DNA from: Porticoccaceae bacterium | Lineage (GTDB): Bacteria > Pseudomonadota > Gammaproteobacteria > Pseudomonadales > Porticoccaceae | Assembly (NCBI GenBank): GCA_029238255.1 | Contig: JAQWGK010000033.1 | Coordinates: forward strand, 82,955 to 146,954 | Direction of reading: 5' to 3' | Length of the DNA: 64,000 nucleotides | In this document: positions 9,147-18,281 of the stretch, one piece after another | How positions within the stretch are numbered: the first letter of the stretch is position 1 | How the letters are laid out: each line of letters begins with the position of its first letter | Notes under the pieces: generated by a model | What the model was told of the DNA's origin: nothing | Databases searched by the model: none | What the model saw: the letters and a program-made list of their open reading frames with translations, nothing else | Program-made: the position numbers and the translations under genes

Positions 9147-10241
9147 ATGGCGCTTATGGGCAAACTCTCTCTCAGTTGTATAATTATCCTTCTCGCCTAC
9201 CTGCTGTTTTGGCCGGTAGCCGTAGACCCTGTCAATTGGAATGCCCCTAAAGATAAAGGCTATGTGGGCGACTTTCAGCAGAATACAATTCTTAATCAGA
9301 TTGAAACACTTGAGATCAAGGGCAATCACGGACCCGAGGGCCTAGCCCTGTTAAATGGCGAAGTTTATGCCACGACTCGTGAAGGCTGGATTGTTCGCCA
9401 CAAGCCAGATACCGGTGACATCAAAAACTGGGTGCACACTAAGGGCAGTCCACTGGGATTAGTGTTTGATCAGAACAATAATCTAATCGTCGCCGATGCC
9501 TATCTTGGGCTACTAAAAATTACACCGGAAGGCAGCACAAGCGTATTAACCAATCAGGTCGATGGCACGCCAATCGACTATGCGGACGATGTAGATATAA
9601 CCGCAGATGGCAAAATTTACTTTAGTGATGCCTCGACAAAATTTGGTGCCATTGCCTATGGCGGCACTTTTAAAGCCAGCCTGCTAGATACCATCGAGCA
9701 CGGTGGTCATGGCCGATTACTGGTTTACAACCCAGAGGATCAAAGTACAAAAATACTTATGGATGGACTGAACTTTGCCAACGGTGTTGCTGTGGCAGAA
9801 GACAGCAGCTTTGTACTGGTCAATGAAACCGGCAGCTATCGTATACATAAGTATTGGCTGCAAGGGGAAAAAACGGGTCAATCAGAAGTTATTATCGATA
9901 ACCTGCCAGGCTTTGCCGACAATATAGTTCGCGGTGAGGATGGGCGCTTTTGGATAGGTCTGGTTGCACCGCGTCACGCTCTATTAGACGCCGTTTCAAG
10001 CTTCAGCTCTATCCGCAAAATGATTCACCGACTGCCCCCATTTATGCGCCCAAAACCAGAACATTACGGGCATATATTTGCCATCGACAAAAACGGCAAC
10101 GTTCTTCTCTCACTGCAGGATCCTGAGGGTAGCTATCACACCAATACTGGAGCACTGGAAGTGGGCGACTGGCTCTATATCAGCAGTCTTCACGCTGAAA
10201 ATCTCGGACGCATCAGCAAGGCAACTATCGGACTCCAATGA
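9147..10241 (+). CDS. Membrane-anchored SMP-30/strictosidine-synthase-like beta-propeller (APMAP-like)
   Basis: About 364 residues. A single N-terminal helix (LSLSCIIILLAYLLFWPVAV) would anchor or export the protein, followed by a six-bladed propeller. The blocks DDVDITADGKIYFSDAST, LNFANGVAVAEDSSFVLVNE, GFADNIVRGEDGRFWIGLV and YGHIFAIDKNGNVLLSLQDP are characteristic of the strictosidine synthase/APMAP group, whose characterised bacterial and animal members are often lactonases or arylesterases. The substrate here is unknown. The start is ATG 9147 or 9156; an upstream TTG (9120) is less likely. Its stop overlaps the selO start (ATGA), so the two are translationally coupled. Confidence 0.82.
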   Translation: MALMGKLSLSCIIILLAYLLFWPVAVDPVNWNAPKDKGYVGDFQQNTILNQIETLEIKGNHGPEGLALLNGEVYATTREGWIVRHKPDTGDIKNWVHTKGSPLGLVFDQNNNLIVADAYLGLLKITPEGSTSVLTNQVDGTPIDYADDVDITADGKIYFSDASTKFGAIAYGGTFKASLLDTIEHGGHGRLLVYNPEDQSTKILMDGLNFANGVAVAEDSSFVLVNETGSYRIHKYWLQGEKTGQSEVIIDNLPGFADNIVRGEDGRFWIGLVAPRHALLDAVSSFSSIRKMIHRLPPFMRPKPEHYGHIFAIDKNGNVLLSLQDPEGSYHTNTGALEVGDWLYISSLHAENLGRISKATIGLQ

Positions 10242-11698
10242 CACTTTTTACAGACCATCTACAGCAACATTTTTACAGCGCCTTTAAAACCGATAACAAC
10301 CATCACTGTACTGCGGTGGTTACTCAGGGATTGCAGGAGCCAACGCTAGTCAGTAGCAATAAGCTGTTAGCTGAACAGCTGGGGATAGATCCGGCACAGT
10401 TAACCAGTCCTGAGATGCTGCAAATAATGAGCGGCAATCAAATACCAAATGCCAGCCAGCCTATTGCACTGGTCTATTCTGGACACCAGTTCGGCGTTTG
10501 GGCCGGTCAGTTGGGCGATGGTCGCGCGATCACTCTGGGCGAACTGCCAGTCAAAGAAACGCTCTGGGATATCCAGCTAAAAGGTGCAGGCACAACCCCC
10601 TACTCCAGATTTGCCGATGGCCGCGCTGTGCTTAGATCAAGTATTCGCGAATTTCTCTGCTCAGAAGCCATGCATGGACTTGGCATAGCCACCACCAGAG
10701 CACTGTGTTTAATCAATAGCCAAACGCCAGTCTACCGGGAGGAAGTTGAACCCGGTGCCACCGTCTGTCGAGTGGCCGAAAGTCATATTCGCTTTGGCTC
10801 TTTTGAGCACTTCCACTATCGCAACCAACCCGAGTCGGTTAAGGCGCTGGCGGACTATGTGATCGAAAGACACTTTCCGGAGTGGGTGGATAGGGATGAT
10901 AAATATCTTTTAATGTTAGAAAACTGCGTACTTAAAACCGCAAAAATGATTGCCCAATGGCAGTCGGTGGGCTTTAACCACGGCGTGATGAATACCGATA
11001 ATATGTCGATTTTGGGGGACACTATCGACTATGGCCCCTTTGGCTTTTTGGATAATTACAATCCGGATTTTATCTGCAATCACTCAGATACCAATGGCCG
11101 CTATTCTTTTAAAAATCAGCCCTCCGTGGGTCTGTGGAATTTAAATGCGCTGGCGACCTCATTAACCTCACTGCTCGATAGCGATACATTGATCGGCGCA
11201 CTCAAAAAGTATGAGCCGGAATTTTTAAAGCAGTTTAGACATATTATGGCCACTAAACTTGGTCTCGAGGAATATCAGCCGGACGATAACCAACTGATTA
11301 ATGATCTGCTTGAAATACTGCAAACGAATAATGTGGATTACACCCTCTTCTTTAGGTCGCTATGTGGCTTTACCGAACACAATCGATCTATCAGAGATCA
11401 GTTTCTTGATCGCGAGGGGTTTGATAGTTGGGCTGATAAATATACCCAGCGACTGCAACAGCAAGGGTGGAATGATCAGCAGCGGCGCGAGCAGATGCTG
11501 GCTATTAACCCCAAGTATGTATTGCGTAACTATATCGCCCAGGCGGCCATCGAAAAGGCTTCTCAGGGGGATTATAGCGAGGTGCAGATGTTATTAGAGA
11601 TACTACAGAACCCCTGTGAAGAGCACCCACAGGCTGAGAAATATGCAGGTCTGCCACCAGACTGGGCTGAACAGATATCGGTGAGTTGTTCTTCTTAG
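10238..11698 (+). CDS. selO: Protein adenylyltransferase SelO (YdiU family)
   Basis: 486 residues, full family length. SelO is a pseudokinase-fold enzyme that transfers AMP to Ser/Thr/Tyr of target proteins and is linked to redox stress responses. The family hallmark YSGHQFGVWAGQLGDGRA is at residues 80-97, and RFADGRAVLRSSIREFLCSE and FNHGVMNTDNMSILGDTIDY follow. The C-terminus ends SVSCSS, keeping the conserved cysteine that corresponds to selenocysteine in animal SELO. It overlaps the preceding gene by 4 bp. Repeats and terminators follow. Confidence 0.95.
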   Translation: MTLFTDHLQQHFYSAFKTDNNHHCTAVVTQGLQEPTLVSSNKLLAEQLGIDPAQLTSPEMLQIMSGNQIPNASQPIALVYSGHQFGVWAGQLGDGRAITLGELPVKETLWDIQLKGAGTTPYSRFADGRAVLRSSIREFLCSEAMHGLGIATTRALCLINSQTPVYREEVEPGATVCRVAESHIRFGSFEHFHYRNQPESVKALADYVIERHFPEWVDRDDKYLLMLENCVLKTAKMIAQWQSVGFNHGVMNTDNMSILGDTIDYGPFGFLDNYNPDFICNHSDTNGRYSFKNQPSVGLWNLNALATSLTSLLDSDTLIGALKKYEPEFLKQFRHIMATKLGLEEYQPDDNQLINDLLEILQTNNVDYTLFFRSLCGFTEHNRSIRDQFLDREGFDSWADKYTQRLQQQGWNDQQRREQMLAINPKYVLRNYIAQAAIEKASQGDYSEVQMLLEILQNPCEEHPQAEKYAGLPPDWAEQISVSCSS

Positions 11699-11739
11699 CA
11701 AGGCAACAAAACCAATTGTTACCCCGTGCTTGCTGTTAT

Positions 11740-11882
11740 TTACGGGATAGATCCTTCGGCTGCGCTCAGGATGACAGGTTTGCTCTTTTTTTACGGGATA
11801 GGTCCTTCGGCTGCGCTCAGGACGACAGGTTTGCTCTTTTTTACGGGATAGATCCTTCGACTGCGCTCAGGACGACAGGTTT
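11740..11882. repeat. About 50-bp tandem triplication of a REP-like arm
   Basis: Units begin TTACGGGATAG at 11740, 11791 and 11841. Each carries ATCCTTCGGCTGCGCTCAGG followed by A(T/C)GACAGGTTTGCTC, so each is one inverted arm of the dispersed element plus a spacer. The third copy has CTTCGA for CTTCGG and ends at TTCACC. Confidence 0.93.
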
Positions 11883-11904
11883 CACCTGTCGCTTATTGGG
11901 GACG

Positions 11905-11952
11905 AAAAAAACCCCTGCTGTAAGGAGGGGGAGTGATACAGGTCAGCAGGGG
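11905..11952 (-). terminator. Rho-independent-type hairpin on the minus strand
   Basis: CCCCTGCTG (11912-11920) pairs with CAGCAGGGG (11944-11952) around a 23-base loop, and read on the minus strand it is followed by seven T. No annotated minus-strand gene ends close to it, because the aldehyde dehydrogenase has its own terminator 190 bp earlier. Confidence 0.6.
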
Positions 11953-12144
11953 CTACAAAGTTTCGGAATAAAAACTTAAATAAGTCAAAATCTGGAATTC
12001 AAAACAGCAACTTATTTAGTTTTTACACGCTTCTACTTAATATGACTCCGCTAAGCCGAAAAACCCTACCCTGAAAATATTTTTTTTGAAAATAGATATT
12101 CGCCGAGCCAACATAGAAGAATTGCAGCTGACCTAAATAGCAAT

Positions 12145-12171
12145 AAAAAAGAGCGCTATTGCGCTCTTTTT
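12145..12171. terminator. Rho-independent terminator after the aldehyde dehydrogenase gene
   Basis: The stem GAGCGC / GCGCTC with a TATT loop is flanked by an A-tract and a T-tract, so it is usable from both strands. It lies 24 bp past the aldehyde dehydrogenase stop. Confidence 0.92.
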
Positions 12172-12195
12172 CAGATATAACAGAACCTTATAAAA

Positions 12196-13692
12196 TTAGG
12201 TAAAACACATCACCGTCGTTGATACGGTATAGGCTGCAAGCCCAGGAAGCCCCGCTTCATAACCCACGCCTGACTGCTTATGAGCCTCCACAGAAAGGGA
12301 CACATTGATAGACCAGCTAGGTGATTCCGAGCCAATCATTATAATACTGCCCGCTGACAACTCTTCACCAATCCTCTGAACTCTGCCCACATCCTTTGTT
12401 GCCGCATAACCGGATAAACCAAAACAGGTGTTATTGGCTATCTCAAGAGCCTCAGCTTCATCTTTAAAACCGATAACTGATAATACCGGCCCAAAGATTT
12501 CTTCCTGAGCGATTTTTGACTTTGGATCTACCTGATCAAAAATGGTTGGCTCTATATAAAAACCACCCGTCTCCTTTAATACCTGATTACCACCCAGTAT
12601 CAGCTTAGCCCCCTCAGCTTTACCGCTTTCGATATAACCCAATATCTTGTTCATATGAGCTTCATTAACAATCGAACCAAAACCACAATCCTCATCTAAA
12701 GGGTCTTTGGGGATAATCGCGCTGGCATGCTCAAGAATTTTAGGCATTAACTTTTCACGAATACTGTCTTGAACCAACAACCGACTACCAGTCACACAGA
12801 GTGCTCCCTGATTGGGGAATGCTCTGGCAACCGCAACCGCAGCGACCAGATCCAAATACTCTTCACAGTCATCAAAAACCATAAACGGAGACTTGCCCCC
12901 ACACTCGAGAATCAGGCGTTTCATATTTGATTCACCCGCCGCCTTCATCAATAGCTTCCCAGTTCCAGTGCTACCCACAAAAGTTAAAAGATCCACATCC
13001 ATATGCCGCGCCAAACGATCACCCACATTGATACCATCGCCGTGCACCACATTAAATACACCGGCAGGCAGCCCCGCCTCAATAGCTAACTCCGCTAAAA
13101 AACTGGTCGATAGTGAGGTGAATTCTGAGGGTTTAAGCACCAGTGAATTGCCGGTTATCAATGCCGGCCCGACCTTACCAACGGCCAGTGTCAGTGGAAA
13201 ATTCCAGCCTAGAATACCCGCTACAACCCCCACGGGTTTACGAGTTTGATAAACCAATGTGCCCTGATCTGTGCCGCAGGTACCCAATAGCTTATCAATA
13301 TTACTGGCTGCCCCCCGCAACCCTCTTACTGACCGAGCGAGATCCTCGCCCAATGCATTATTAATTGGCTTGCCAACATCCATACTCTCATAGAGCGCGA
13401 AAGTGTCTTTATGCTTATCAACCAGATCGGCCAGTTTATTTAAAACCGCCGCCCTCTCTGCTGAGGATTTTTTGCGCCAGACCCCCGACTTAAATGTTGC
13501 TTTGGCACTGGCGACTGCCTGTTCAGCTTCAGAACCATCACCATTGGCAAAGCTGTACAACAATTTGCCATCGCGCCCGGCAACCTTTTCGATAGTTTTG
13601 CTGCCAACACAGTCCTGATATTGACCATCAATAAAATTGCGAACAGTAAAAGAAGCCTGCGCTGCACGCTTATGCCAATCTACTTTACTCAT
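12196..13692 (-). CDS. NAD(P)-dependent aldehyde dehydrogenase (PuuC-like)
   Basis: 498 residues, typical for the superfamily. It oxidises an aldehyde to the acid. The NAD-binding segment GILGWNFPLTLAVGKVGPAL, the general-base block RLILECGGKSPFMVF and the catalytic-cysteine block PNQGALCVTGSRLLV are intact, as is EEIFGPVLSVIGF. Overall similarity is to the gamma-glutamyl-aminobutyraldehyde/betaine aldehyde group, but the substrate cannot be read from sequence. The C-terminal oligomerisation strand keeps HKQSGVGYEAG although the stretch before it (SPSWSINVSLSVEA) is unusual. A serine hydrolase gene lies 151 bp upstream on the same strand. Confidence 0.9.
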   Translation of the reverse strand: MSKVDWHKRAAQASFTVRNFIDGQYQDCVGSKTIEKVAGRDGKLLYSFANGDGSEAEQAVASAKATFKSGVWRKKSSAERAAVLNKLADLVDKHKDTFALYESMDVGKPINNALGEDLARSVRGLRGAASNIDKLLGTCGTDQGTLVYQTRKPVGVVAGILGWNFPLTLAVGKVGPALITGNSLVLKPSEFTSLSTSFLAELAIEAGLPAGVFNVVHGDGINVGDRLARHMDVDLLTFVGSTGTGKLLMKAAGESNMKRLILECGGKSPFMVFDDCEEYLDLVAAVAVARAFPNQGALCVTGSRLLVQDSIREKLMPKILEHASAIIPKDPLDEDCGFGSIVNEAHMNKILGYIESGKAEGAKLILGGNQVLKETGGFYIEPTIFDQVDPKSKIAQEEIFGPVLSVIGFKDEAEALEIANNTCFGLSGYAATKDVGRVQRIGEELSAGSIIMIGSESPSWSINVSLSVEAHKQSGVGYEAGLPGLAAYTVSTTVMCFT

Positions 13693-13843
13693 AATTTTTC
13701 CCTGTAAAATTTATATAAATCACTAGTTATCAGCTTTTATATCCAGCGCTCCGAAAACACTGAGAGTGGCTTTAGCATAGACCGCACTCGGCTTATTTCC
13801 GAGAAAACCCCGATTACTTTTAGTCTGATTTATTTGAGTTAAT

Positions 13844-15253
13844 TTAACTCATACGAGAATTAAGCCGGCCACCATTAAAAACATATTGGGGTATGCCAGA
13901 TTTATCCGGCTTTAGGAAAGCCATCTCCAAGCAGCGCTGCCCGCTGCTGTTATAGGCCGCAAATGACAAACCTTCGTCATGGTCCAAAGCTTGTACATGA
14001 CGCAACTCAACATCGAGTGGAGGAAGGGGATTCTGCTTATAGAAAATATTGGCCATCAATTTGTCGCCATTAGAGGTGACTTTGATCAGCGTATCCATAC
14101 AATCATAGGCACCGGTTATTTTCTCCAATTCAGAAAATGGCACGCTAGTGGCCGGCTCCGGCTCTTGAAGATCAAGACCAGTCACAGCGGACAAAAGATC
14201 CCCAGTAAGCCCCAATATAGCTGAGGGTCTTACGCCATTGGTTAAAATTGCAAAGGCTGTGTTCTGTTCGGGAATCATCTGCAACATTGATAGGAAACCC
14301 CGAGCGCCTCCTCCGTGGCCAACGGTCTTGATATTGCCAGTATGGTAATGACCTAAACTCCATCCCAAGCCTATATGTCTGGAAAAAAGCTGGGATAATT
14401 TTGGCAATTCCATCTGCGATATCTGCATCTGTTTGACCAATTCGGGAGACAACCAGGATTGCCCCTGCAGGTTTACACCACCGCCTAGATGGGCGCCAGC
14501 AAAGCGAAGTAAATCCTCCGCGGTCATCGCCGGTGTAGTGCCCACCGGAGCTAACCCCATGCTTAAATGGGCCTGCTTTGGCAATACCCAGCGATCTGTG
14601 TTCTCGCCATCGTAAACATGCCCCATGGCAGTACGATAACGAATCATATCTCTGGGATCAGCGATCGAGTGCGCCATGCCCAGAGGCTGATAAATATACT
14701 CTTTCATCGCCTGAAACCAGCTGATACCGCGAACCACTTCAACCAGACGACCAGCAACACTAAACGCCGCGTTGGAATAGGAATACATTTCACCCACCGG
14801 ATGCATCAATGGTAGAAAACTACAGCGATCAACATAGCGGGCGATTAAATTACCCTGATGTCCCTCATCATTGGGGAAAAAGTCTCCGGCCATACCATTG
14901 GTATGGTTAAGCAATTGCCGAACAGTAATCGCCTGCGTGGCCTCTTTATCCGCAATCATAAAATCCCGCAGATAATGGACCACGGGTTTATCCAGATTAA
15001 CCTTGCCTTCATCCACCAACTGCATCACCAGACAGGTGGTCATCACCTTGGTAATCGAGCCAATATGGAAAATAGAATCCGCGGTTGCCTCTACATCCGT
15101 ATTGAGATTTAAGCAGCCTGCGGCCGCCTTGGTGAGCACACCGTCCTTCCAGATTGCCACCGATATGGCGGGGATATTGTGTTTCACAATGGCTTGATCA
15201 GCAAAGGTTTGCAGACTATCCAAAGGGTTGGCAAATTGATCGGTGACGGACAT
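13844..15253 (-). CDS. Serine hydrolase of the class C beta-lactamase/esterase family
   Basis: 469 residues. The active-site SxxK is S66-I-T-K69 (HIGSITKVMTT), the YxN motif is YSN (EMYSYSNAAFSVAG) and the third motif is HGG (VGHGGGARGF). These define the penicillin-binding-protein-like serine hydrolases, which include esterases, D-aminopeptidases and AmpC. No signal peptide is visible, so it is probably cytoplasmic and more likely an esterase than a drug-resistance lactamase. The C-terminal ~100 residues form an extra lipocalin-like beta domain seen in many family members. Substrate unknown. Confidence 0.85.
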   Translation of the reverse strand: MSVTDQFANPLDSLQTFADQAIVKHNIPAISVAIWKDGVLTKAAAGCLNLNTDVEATADSIFHIGSITKVMTTCLVMQLVDEGKVNLDKPVVHYLRDFMIADKEATQAITVRQLLNHTNGMAGDFFPNDEGHQGNLIARYVDRCSFLPLMHPVGEMYSYSNAAFSVAGRLVEVVRGISWFQAMKEYIYQPLGMAHSIADPRDMIRYRTAMGHVYDGENTDRWVLPKQAHLSMGLAPVGTTPAMTAEDLLRFAGAHLGGGVNLQGQSWLSPELVKQMQISQMELPKLSQLFSRHIGLGWSLGHYHTGNIKTVGHGGGARGFLSMLQMIPEQNTAFAILTNGVRPSAILGLTGDLLSAVTGLDLQEPEPATSVPFSELEKITGAYDCMDTLIKVTSNGDKLMANIFYKQNPLPPLDVELRHVQALDHDEGLSFAAYNSSGQRCLEMAFLKPDKSGIPQYVFNGGRLNSRMS

Positions 15254-15429
15254 TAATTACTCCTTTAATTAATCGAGAAAAAAACTGCTACGCAAATAAT
15301 ATAACCCAATAAACGACGCGCTTATGAAGCTGCCAACTATCTGAAAAGAATTGAAGAATTATTATTTACTCTGCATATAAGACTCAATTGGGAGAAAAAA
15401 CCCTACCCCAAGCACAGTGCCAACACACT

Positions 15430-16521
15430 TCAAATCTGATTAAGTAGCCAACCAATCAACAGCACCTGCGGCACAGTCAGCAATGGCAAAAAAAGGGCAA
15501 TCTTCCATGACTTAGTAGTGTCTTTAATCACCATCACTTCCGTATAGTCAGTGGCAACACCCGCCATCAAAAAGGTAAAACCATTGCCCGGCGCGGCGGC
15601 GCGACTAAGTAAGTCAGCGGCAATAGGTGCAGAGCCTTCAGAGCAGACTTCAATAACAGTTGCCGCCAGCAACGTTAAAAAAAGCCCCGCAACCGTTGGT
15701 CCAAATAATGTTTGATAGGTATCCAGAGGGACAAAAGCACGAATCATCGTGGCTAAAACTATGCCAAAAAATAACCACCTAAAAACCATTCGCGAATCCC
15801 GCAGACCATCCCACAATAAAAGCGCTATAGCTTTGGGAGAATAATCAGCCCGTTTGATCAACGTTTTTATTTGCGGGGCAATTGGTGAACTACTCTCTTG
15901 CAGCACAGTATTCGGATTAGCAGGGAGCTTTTCAGCCACCACCAGTCGATCAAAAATCAATCCGGTCACTATGCCCACCAGCATAGAGAGCGCCACAAAC
16001 GCCAGCGTCCAGCCCAAGCCAATAAGCGTAATTAAAATAATGGTTAGGGACAGGGAATTCCAGGGGCTGGCAATTAAAAATGCCATAAGCTGACCAAGAC
16101 TGGCACCTCGCTCATAGAGCTTGGTACCCACCATAAGAATGCCATGGCTGCACAGATCCAAAAGCACCCCTGCAGCTGTGGCCCTGACGATGCCTTTGAC
16201 TGTGCCACCCTGCCCCAGTGCAGATATCACCAGATCCCGGGGAATACGTTCGAGCAGACCGACAAAAACCACCGCCATCACCAGACCCCACCACATTTTA
16301 TTGATCAGCTCATAAATCCCCGAGCTCATGGTTACCAACCATGGGGGCTGCTGCGCCAAAAGTTCAGGTTGGCCGTCCATAAATAGATAGGCCAGATAGC
16401 TTAAAACAACAATCGAAGCTGATATCCAGAGTAAAAAATCAGGGCGGGAAGATGCTGCCTGTTCAGGCTCACAGCAGGGGGAAACAGGTTTGGATGGCTT
16501 CGGTTTGCAACAATCACTCAT
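15430..16521 (-). CDS. Permease of the SO_0444 family (predicted Cu/Zn efflux, DUF318/ArsP-like)
   Basis: 363 residues with about eight membrane helices. The N-terminus MSDCCKPKPSKPVSPCCEPE carries two CC pairs suited to binding soft metals. The repeated core blocks DLCSHGILMVGTKLYERGAS and EVCSEGSAPIAADLLSRAAA are the paired signature of this permease family, each with a cysteine next to His or Glu. Members are predicted to export copper, zinc or arsenicals; that assignment is by family only. It is divergently transcribed from the sensor kinase gene, with 89 bp between the starts, which allows shared control. Confidence 0.8.
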   Translation of the reverse strand: MSDCCKPKPSKPVSPCCEPEQAASSRPDFLLWISASIVVLSYLAYLFMDGQPELLAQQPPWLVTMSSGIYELINKMWWGLVMAVVFVGLLERIPRDLVISALGQGGTVKGIVRATAAGVLLDLCSHGILMVGTKLYERGASLGQLMAFLIASPWNSLSLTIILITLIGLGWTLAFVALSMLVGIVTGLIFDRLVVAEKLPANPNTVLQESSSPIAPQIKTLIKRADYSPKAIALLLWDGLRDSRMVFRWLFFGIVLATMIRAFVPLDTYQTLFGPTVAGLFLTLLAATVIEVCSEGSAPIAADLLSRAAAPGNGFTFLMAGVATDYTEVMVIKDTTKSWKIALFLPLLTVPQVLLIGWLLNQI

Positions 16522-16610
16522 AAAATAAGACTAGTTGTAATAACAGTCGCTGACAACTGAGTTTACATGGCTATAATGGAGCTCAGACGATGGCTTTTGA
16601 GATATAAAAA

Positions 16611-18116
16611 TTGATTTCAGTAAAACATATTGTTGTTACCTGTGCGCTTGTCGCCCTACTCTCGATTGTGGTTTATAGCCAACTAGCGTCCGTAGATATT
16701 TTCTGGGCTTTCCGCGAAGAGGATGGAGGCACCAACTGGCAGTACGTATCCAATTTTTCCAGCAGTATGTTAATTATTGCCCTCTCTATTACCGCGATTC
16801 GTCTCGCCTTTACCCGCCGCACCGCAAGACGCTACAACCGCGAACTGGAAGAGATTCGCGCCGAACTGGAAGACCGCGTTAAAGAGCGAACAGCCACATT
16901 GGATGAAGCCAATGTTTTACTAAAAGACAGTAATAAAGCGCTGGAAGAAGAAATCGACGAGCATCTGGAAACCACTACCCGCCTGCGTCTCTCAGAATCC
17001 TATATCACCAGTATTTTGCGCTCTATGCCGTTAATGCTGATTGGTTTAAACAAACAGGGCGAAATCACTCAGTGGAACAACCGTGCCGAAGAGATCAGTG
17101 GCCTACCCACTGCTGCGGTAATGGGTAAAAATCTCTGGCAGGCCTATCCGACCATGACGGTGACTCCGGCGCAGATTAAAAAGGCGCAGGATGAAGATAA
17201 AACCCTGACCATTAAATACAGCCAACGCGGCCAGTACCATTTTGATATTACTATCTACCCGCTTCACGATCAGCGCGAAACCGGCGTGATTATTCTGGTC
17301 GATGATGTGACCCAGCGCGTGCAGAGTGAAAATATGCTTATCCAGCGCGACAAAATGTCGTCGATGGGTGAGATGGCAGCCATTATGGCCCATGATATTA
17401 ATATTCCTCTGCAGGCCATTCTTAAAGATGTGCAGACCGTGAGACAGGAACTTACCGAAGAGCATATAGACCCCATAGGCATGAATGAGTTACTGGAAGA
17501 TGCCCTTATTCGCGGCCGTCAGGCGGCAACGGTTATTCAAAATCTGGTTGAATTTTCCGACAGTGGCGCCGGTGAAAAGCAGCACGCCAATATTACTCAG
17601 GTCATGGATCACAGTGTCGAGTTGGCCGAAGATGTTCTATCCGTCACCAAGGGATTGCGCTTTAAAGATGTGGCCATTAATAAAAACTATGCGGATGAAC
17701 TGCCTGAATTAAACTGCCATGCTCCGGAACTTCAGCAGGCCTTTTTAAGTCTGTTTAGATATGCCTGTCATGCTCTGGGTAAAGTTGAAGACCCCAAGCA
17801 CGCACCGGTAATTAATATTGAGATCAGCGAGTTTTACGAGGCTATATGGGTGCGTGTGCAGCACAATGGTTTAGGGATTAGCATCGAAGATCAGCAGTAT
17901 ATTTTTGAACCGTTTTTTGCCAATGAAAATTCTGTTGCCACGGCAAATGATCAACCGATCAATCATGATAATGAGCATTTCAGCGCCGGAGATCGACTCT
18001 CCTTCGCTCACTTTATTATCACCGAGCAGCATCAGGGCCAGATTGCGGTGACGTCAGATATTGAGATTGGTACTACTTTTCATATTCAGTTGCCGCTTAA
18101 GAGTGCGGATGTTTAG
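16611..18116 (+). CDS. Membrane PAS-domain sensor histidine kinase with degenerate catalytic domain
   Basis: 501 residues. Two N-terminal helices (ISVKHIVVTCALVALLSIVV and MLIIALSITAIRLAF) flank a short periplasmic loop. Then come a coiled coil (NRELEEIRAELEDRVKERTA), a PAS domain (about 150-245), a phosphoacceptor helix with H261 in MAHDINIPLQAI, and an ATPase-like region. The ATP-binding motifs are eroded: N-box Asn is Y384 (RYACHALG), the D of DxGxG is H418 (VQHNGLGI), and the glycine-rich G2 box is AGDRLSFAHFI. So ATP binding is doubtful even though the frame is intact. The start is TTG 16611; the upstream in-frame ATG at 16590 hits a stop. No response regulator adjoins it. Confidence 0.82.
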   Translation: MISVKHIVVTCALVALLSIVVYSQLASVDIFWAFREEDGGTNWQYVSNFSSSMLIIALSITAIRLAFTRRTARRYNRELEEIRAELEDRVKERTATLDEANVLLKDSNKALEEEIDEHLETTTRLRLSESYITSILRSMPLMLIGLNKQGEITQWNNRAEEISGLPTAAVMGKNLWQAYPTMTVTPAQIKKAQDEDKTLTIKYSQRGQYHFDITIYPLHDQRETGVIILVDDVTQRVQSENMLIQRDKMSSMGEMAAIMAHDINIPLQAILKDVQTVRQELTEEHIDPIGMNELLEDALIRGRQAATVIQNLVEFSDSGAGEKQHANITQVMDHSVELAEDVLSVTKGLRFKDVAINKNYADELPELNCHAPELQQAFLSLFRYACHALGKVEDPKHAPVINIEISEFYEAIWVRVQHNGLGISIEDQQYIFEPFFANENSVATANDQPINHDNEHFSAGDRLSFAHFIITEQHQGQIAVTSDIEIGTTFHIQLPLKSADV

Positions 18117-18129
18117 TAATATTTCCTGA

Positions 18130-18245
18130 GAGAGATCCCTCGTCGCTGCGCTCTGTCGGGATGACACACTCTTTGTCATTCTGAACGCAAGTGAAGAATC
18201 TCTTGATGCCTGCTGAGATCCTTCGGCTTCGCTCAGGATGACAAA
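18130..18245. repeat. Cluster of dispersed REP-like arms
   Basis: Three or more arms fill the gap between the convergent kinase and ybbP-like genes: GAGATCCCTCGTCGCTGCGC (18131), GTCATTCTGAACGCAAGTGA (18175) and GAGATCCTTCGGCTTCGCTC (18215), followed by a fragment CTCTGTCGGGATGA at 18255. The alternating orientations would fold into a composite hairpin. Confidence 0.8.
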
Positions 18246-18281
18246 TTTGATGTGCTCTGTCGGGATGATATTGTTGTCATT

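Larger units (their letters stand above)
11699..12195. other. Convergent intergenic region with repeats and two terminators
   Basis: No gene recognised. It contains a triplicated ~50-bp unit (11740-11882), a long-loop hairpin with an A-tract on its left (11905-11952) and a classic terminator (12145-12171). The stretch 11955-12140 is AT-rich with no ORF of note; it lies between two minus-strand-type terminators. Confidence 0.8.

Noticed and set aside
11686..11979. 97-codon frame after selO
   Set aside because: It is a translation of the triplicated repeat (RDRSFGCAQDDRFALF repeated) and the following hairpin; no homologue-like feature.
12812..13249. 145-codon frame antisense to the aldehyde dehydrogenase
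   Set aside because: It is opposite a complete, motif-bearing enzyme gene and has no features of its own.
13844..15253. Antibiotic-resistance beta-lactamase
   Set aside because: Although the SxxK, YxN and HGG motifs are present, there is no export signal and no ampR-like neighbour, so an esterase-type serine hydrolase is the safer reading.
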